This document shows, piece after piece, positions 24,856-27,792 of a stretch of DNA of 27,792 bases. Source of the stretch: Pseudomonadota bacterium (GTDB lineage Bacteria > Pseudomonadota > Alphaproteobacteria > Acetobacterales > Acetobacteraceae); contig JAJZEG010000109.1 in NCBI GenBank assembly GCA_021828605.1, positions 1-27,792 of the forward strand, in the 5' to 3' direction. Each line of letters begins with the position of its first letter. Within the stretch, counting starts at the first letter, position 1. The position numbers were made by a program, and so were the translations under genes. The notes beneath the pieces were generated by a model, which saw only the letters and a program-made list of their open reading frames with translations, was not told the DNA's origin and searched no databases.

Positions 24856-25475
24856 TACTCGCTCCCCGCCGCACGCGCCCCATTGGTTTTGGCCCCGCTG
24901 ACCCCGGCCAATGCGGCATGCAACCGCTCGACCTCCGCCCGCAACGCGCGGATTTCCTCATCGCGCTCATCGGTCGGCGCGGTTGCACCCTCGGTTGTGG
25001 CAAAAGGCGCGAACAAACCCATCGCGCGTTCGATCATCGCGATATTTTGCCGGCCAATTTCTTCCATCCCCGGTGGCAAAAACCGCCCCACCGTTTGCTG
25101 CACGGTTTGCTGCATGGCCTCGCGCATCTGGCGTTGCTGACGCCCGAACTGGGTCATCGCGGAATCGAGATAGCGCGGCACCACCGCCTGCAAATTATCG
25201 CCATACAGCCCGATCAACTGGCGCAAAAAATTGATCGGCAACATCGCCCGATCACCCTTGCTCTCTTCCTCGACAATAATCTGGGTCAACACCGAGCGGG
25301 TAATATCCTCGCCGGTTTTGGCGTCCGAGACGACAAAATGTCGGCCCTGGCGCACCATGTCGGCCAAGGTATCGAGGGTGATGTAGCTGGAGGTTTCGGT
25401 ATTATACAAACGCCGGTTCGCGTATTTTTTAACAATGACTGGCGCTTCCGTGGGGCTGTCATGGTCTGGTGACAT
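24855..25475 (-). CDS. phaR: Polyhydroxyalkanoate synthesis repressor PhaR
   Basis: PhaR binds both DNA and nascent polyhydroxybutyrate granules and represses phasin and its own gene until polymer forms. The 206-residue protein has the PHB/PHA accumulation DNA-binding domain at about 13-72 (VIVKKYANRRLYNTETSSYI, then LADMVRQGRHFVVSDAKTGEDITRSVL) and the granule-associated region LPINFLRQLIGLYGDNLQ near 79-96. A helical, coiled-coil tail follows. The ATG at 25475 has AAAGGGT upstream. It is divergent from the PHA synthase genes, a normal location, and its stop codon overlaps the glucoamylase start. Confidence 0.95.
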   Translation of the reverse strand: MSPDHDSPTEAPVIVKKYANRRLYNTETSSYITLDTLADMVRQGRHFVVSDAKTGEDITRSVLTQIIVEEESKGDRAMLPINFLRQLIGLYGDNLQAVVPRYLDSAMTQFGRQQRQMREAMQQTVQQTVGRFLPPGMEEIGRQNIAMIERAMGLFAPFATTEGATAPTDERDEEIRALRAEVERLHAALAGVSGAKTNGARAAGSE

Positions 25476-25662
25476 TGGCGCGACCCTTTCAACACGCAGC
25501 CTCCCATGCCGGGCGCTGCCTTATATAATCATGACAGAGCCAGGCAGGCTTGACCAGAGTGGCGGGCCTGCGTGCAAGGCTTGACGCTGAATGCCCTGGA
25601 TTATCATCGTGATGCTGGGGTATGATGGAGAGAATGCAATGTTTTGTGATCCGGAATGATCA
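25476..25662. promoter_or_regulatory. Divergent phaR / PHA-gene control region
   Basis: A 187-bp intergenic segment that should hold promoters in both directions and probably a PhaR target. Visible elements are an AT-rich TTATATAAT patch (25521-25529), a TTGACG (25581-25586) and a TATGAT (25621-25626), but none are spaced as a good -35/-10 pair. No clear PhaR site could be picked by eye. Confidence 0.4.
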
Positions 25663-26037
25663 ATGACCGACCCCGCCGATCCCGATTTCACCGCCTTAGC
25701 CCAGGATTGGGTGACGCTGTGGCAAAGCGAAATGACCGCCCTGGCGCGCGACCGCGAAGCGCAGGAACATTGGGCCACGCTGGTCGGCTTCTGGGCCAAT
25801 CTGGCTGGCCAAACCATCGCGGCGCGCGCCGCTTTGATCCGCGCTCATGACCAACCCGCGCCCCGATCAACCCGGACCGATGACGCGGCGCGGCCCGCGC
25901 CCGCTGCTACTGCATCTCACTCTGGCGGCCAGCCGGGCGCTGATCAGCCCTCCCTCGCACAGCTCCACCGGCGCATCGCCGATCTGGAAAACCGATTGGC
26001 GGCACTGGATCAACTCCGCGAGCACAGCAACCCCTGA
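25663..26037 (+). CDS. Small PhaE/phasin-like protein upstream of PHA synthase
   Basis: A 124-residue protein. The N-terminal part has a Trp- and Ala-rich amphipathic stretch (ALAQDWVTLWQSEMTALARD at 11-30, then HWATLVGFWANLAGQ). The middle (about 63-95) is Pro/Ala-rich. The end is a predicted coiled coil (SLAQLHRRIADLENRLAALD, 97-116). This plan resembles PhaE-type synthase partners and phasins, but it is much shorter than classical PhaE, so the assignment is tentative. The last 158 bases are shared, in another frame, with the start of the synthase gene. A GGAAT shortly before the ATG is a weak ribosome site. Confidence 0.6.
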   Translation: MTDPADPDFTALAQDWVTLWQSEMTALARDREAQEHWATLVGFWANLAGQTIAARAALIRAHDQPAPRSTRTDDAARPAPAATASHSGGQPGADQPSLAQLHRRIADLENRLAALDQLREHSNP

Positions 26038-27052
26038 TCCGGAAATCGTCCAAGCGCTGATTGGCGCTGCGAGTGGTCCTGATCAAGCGCTGATCAGCGG
26101 CATTGCCTCCTATCGCCGCCATGCTTACCAACGCGCGCTGGCGGACCCGACGGTTATGTGGTCGGAAAGCGAAACACGATTGCTCGATTATGGCGGCAGC
26201 GGCCCGGTGGTGCTGTTCGTGCCCAGCCTGGTTAATCGCGCTTATATTCTGGATTTGGCGGAAAACGCCTCGTTCATGCGCTATCTGGCGGCGCAAAGCG
26301 TGCATCCGTTGCTGCTCGATTGGGGTTGGCCAGGGCCGATCGAACGGCGCTTCACCCTCACCGATTACATTGCCGGTCGGCTGGAACGCGCCTTGCTTGC
26401 GGTAAATAGTCCGGTGGTGCTGGCTGGCTTCTGCATGGGCGGCTTGCTGGCTTTGGCCAGCGCGCAGCGCAATCGCGCACAAATTCGCGGTCTCGCTTTG
26501 CTGGCCACCCCGTGGGATTTCCACGCCGATGACCCGCAAGCCGCGCGCAATCTCGCCGCCAGCCTGCCGCTGTTGGAGCCGATGCTCCATGCGAACGACA
26601 CCTTGCCCATCGATGCGCTGCAAACCCTGTTCGCCATGCTCGATCCGTTCGGGGTCGGCGATAAATATCGCAGCTTCGCTGATTTGGATCCGGCCAGTGC
26701 CCGCGCCACCCGGTTCGTCGCGCTGGAAGATTGGCTGAATGATGGCGTGCCCCTCGCCGCACCGGTCGCGCGCGAAACACTGGCTTATTGGTATGGCGAG
26801 AACGCGCCGATGCGCGGCCAATGGCGCGTCGCCGGTCTGCCGGTTGAGCCCCAACGCATCACCTGCCCCACCTTGATCGCGACCCCCGCGCGCGACCGAT
26901 TAGTGCCGCCCGCCTCGGCCAAGCCGCTCGCAGCGCTGATCCCCAGCGCCACCGTGATCGAACCCCAGGCCGGGCATATCGGCATGGTCGCGGGGATGCA
27001 GGCCGAGCAGGCTTTGTGGCAGCCATTCCTGAAATGGCTGACCGCGCTGTAG
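25880..27052 (+). CDS. phaC: PHA synthase-like alpha/beta hydrolase (PhaC-type)
   Basis: About 390 residues from the ATG at 25880 (401 from 25847). The alpha/beta-hydrolase core has the PHA-synthase lipase-like box with cysteine, GFCMG (Cys185), an aspartate in TPARDRLVP (Asp339) and a histidine in AGHIGM (His366), the expected catalytic triad. Upstream FVPSLVNRAYILDL and PLLLDWGWPG are typical of short, class III-like synthases, which polymerise hydroxyacyl-CoA. The start is uncertain: RRGPRPLLLHL right after 25880 looks like the N-terminus of related Rhodospirillales proteins, which would mean a 158-bp out-of-frame overlap with the preceding gene. The next in-frame ATG (26156) would remove conserved sequence. 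Confidence 0.75.
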   Translation: MTRRGPRPLLLHLTLAASRALISPPSHSSTGASPIWKTDWRHWINSASTATPDPEIVQALIGAASGPDQALISGIASYRRHAYQRALADPTVMWSESETRLLDYGGSGPVVLFVPSLVNRAYILDLAENASFMRYLAAQSVHPLLLDWGWPGPIERRFTLTDYIAGRLERALLAVNSPVVLAGFCMGGLLALASAQRNRAQIRGLALLATPWDFHADDPQAARNLAASLPLLEPMLHANDTLPIDALQTLFAMLDPFGVGDKYRSFADLDPASARATRFVALEDWLNDGVPLAAPVARETLAYWYGENAPMRGQWRVAGLPVEPQRITCPTLIATPARDRLVPPASAKPLAALIPSATVIEPQAGHIGMVAGMQAEQALWQPFLKWLTAL

Positions 27053-27105
27053 CGGCGAGCGGGCAAATCGGGTATGGTATGAGTGGAATCCAGGAGTAAA
27101 ATATC

Positions 27106-27792
27106 ATGGACGATATCGTCATTGTCGCCGCCGCGCGCACCCCGGTCGGCAGTTTCAACGGTGCCTTTGCCAACACCCAAGCCCATGTTTTGGGCGAAGT
27201 GGCGCTGAAAGCCGCGATGGCGCGGGCGAATCTGTCGCCCGATGATATCGACGAGGTCATTCTCGGTCAGGTGCTCACCGCCGGGGCCGGTCAAAACCCA
27301 GCCCGTCAGGCCGCGCGCAATGCCGGGATCCCGGATAGCAAAACCGCCTTTGGGATTAACCAGGTTTGCGGCTCAGGCCTGCGCGCCGTCGCCCTCGCCG
27401 CGCAGCAAATCATGTCCGGCCAGAGCGATATTGTCATTGCCGGTGGTCAGGAAAGCATGTCGCTCAGCCCGCATTGCGCGCATTTGCGCGCGGGCACCAA
27501 AATGGGCGACATGAAAATGATCGACACCATGATCAAAGATGGCCTGTGGGACGCATTTAACGGCTATCACATGGGCAACACGGCGGAAAATGTCGCGCGC
27601 GCCTATCAGATCACCCGCGATGATCAGGATGCGCTGGCCCTCGCCTCGCAACAAAAAGCCTCCGCCGCGCAAAAATCCGGCAAGTTCCACGATGAAATCG
27701 CGGTGGTCACCACCGCCGGTCGCAAGGGCGATGTGACGGTCAGTGATGATGAATATATCCGCCATGATTCTTCCGCCGAAACCATGGCGCGC
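27106..27792 (+). CDS. phaA: Acetyl-CoA acetyltransferase (thiolase), 5' part
   Basis: The first 229 codons of a thiolase; the frame is open to the window edge with no stop. Thiolases of this type condense two acetyl-CoA to acetoacetyl-CoA, the first step of polyhydroxybutyrate synthesis. The N-terminus DDIVIVAAARTPVGSFNG is diagnostic, and the acyl-binding cysteine is Cys88 in NQVCGSG. GGQESMS and HMGNTAENVA are further family landmarks. CAGGAG at 27091-27096 with 9-base spacing precedes the ATG. It follows the PhaC-like gene by 53 bp and is probably in the same operon; a reductase gene (phaB) would be expected beyond the window, which is inference. Confidence 0.93.
   Translation, partial: MDDIVIVAAARTPVGSFNGAFANTQAHVLGEVALKAAMARANLSPDDIDEVILGQVLTAGAGQNPARQAARNAGIPDSKTAFGINQVCGSGLRAVALAAQQIMSGQSDIVIAGGQESMSLSPHCAHLRAGTKMGDMKMIDTMIKDGLWDAFNGYHMGNTAENVARAYQITRDDQDALALASQQKASAAQKSGKFHDEIAVVTTAGRKGDVTVSDDEYIRHDSSAETMAR

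Noticed and set aside
26156..27052. Later ATG as the PHA synthase start
   Set aside because: It would remove sequence such as SGIASYRRHAYQRALADP that fits the family N-terminal region, so an upstream start is preferred.
1..27792. Insertion sequences, prophage, toxin-antitoxin or defence genes
   Set aside because: No transposase, integrase, phage structural, restriction or toxin-like proteins are seen in any frame I examined.

Overview
The window is a 27.8 kb piece of a GC-rich alphaproteobacterial chromosome. It most resembles acidophilic or acetic-acid-type Rhodospirillales (Acetobacteraceae such as Acidiphilium or Acidocella). That placement is an inference from protein style, the PhaR-type polyhydroxybutyrate regulator, the Acetobacteraceae/Rhodospirillales-like PHA synthase pair and the GC content. 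Genes are dense, often overlap by 1-11 bases, and no insertion sequence, phage gene or CRISPR array is visible. It reads as chromosomal backbone with a few accessory-looking modules.

Layout. Positions 1-320 hold two hairpins and a tRNA-Gly(GCC) gene on the minus strand with its promoter. Positions 443-2031 encode a CnoX/YbbN-type thioredoxin-TPR protein and a Lon-substrate-binding-domain protein. A GNAT acetyltransferase (minus) diverges from a tightly coupled four-gene set: M20 metallopeptidase, GT-A-like glycosyltransferase, and FetA/FetB-type ABC exporter (2601-6343). Positions 6353-8562 form a small membrane-protein operon: a 6-TM protein, a winged-helix regulator, a TMEM175-type channel and an ICMT-like methyltransferase. 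A clean palindrome sits inside its predicted promoter. On the minus strand, cydD, cydC and an O-antigen-ligase-like gene occupy 8552-13174.

The 302-bp divergent region between cydD and panC carries two G-quadruplex-type motifs, one on the sense strand of each flanking gene. Then come panC, a degenerate EAL-domain protein with a repeat/homopolymer insert, DUF3253 and DUF1499 genes and a glycerophosphodiester phosphodiesterase. The last of these overlaps an unknown minus-strand ORF by 291 bp. Positions 18331-22481 encode a complete tripartite drug efflux system (EmrA-like adaptor, EmrB-like MFS pump, NodT-like outer-membrane lipoprotein).

The right end is a carbon-storage region. An intracellular GH15 glucoamylase is translationally coupled behind phaR (minus). 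Divergent from them are a small PhaE/phasin-like protein and a PhaC-like synthase, which overlap out of frame by about 158 bp. A thiolase (acetyl-CoA acetyltransferase) follows and runs off the window edge. Together these suggest linked control of polyglucan and polyhydroxybutyrate storage. No single obviously new defence or mobile system is seen. The most unusual features are the paired G4 motifs, the phaR-glucoamylase coupling, the two overlapping gene pairs and the repeat-expanded EAL pseudo-enzyme.
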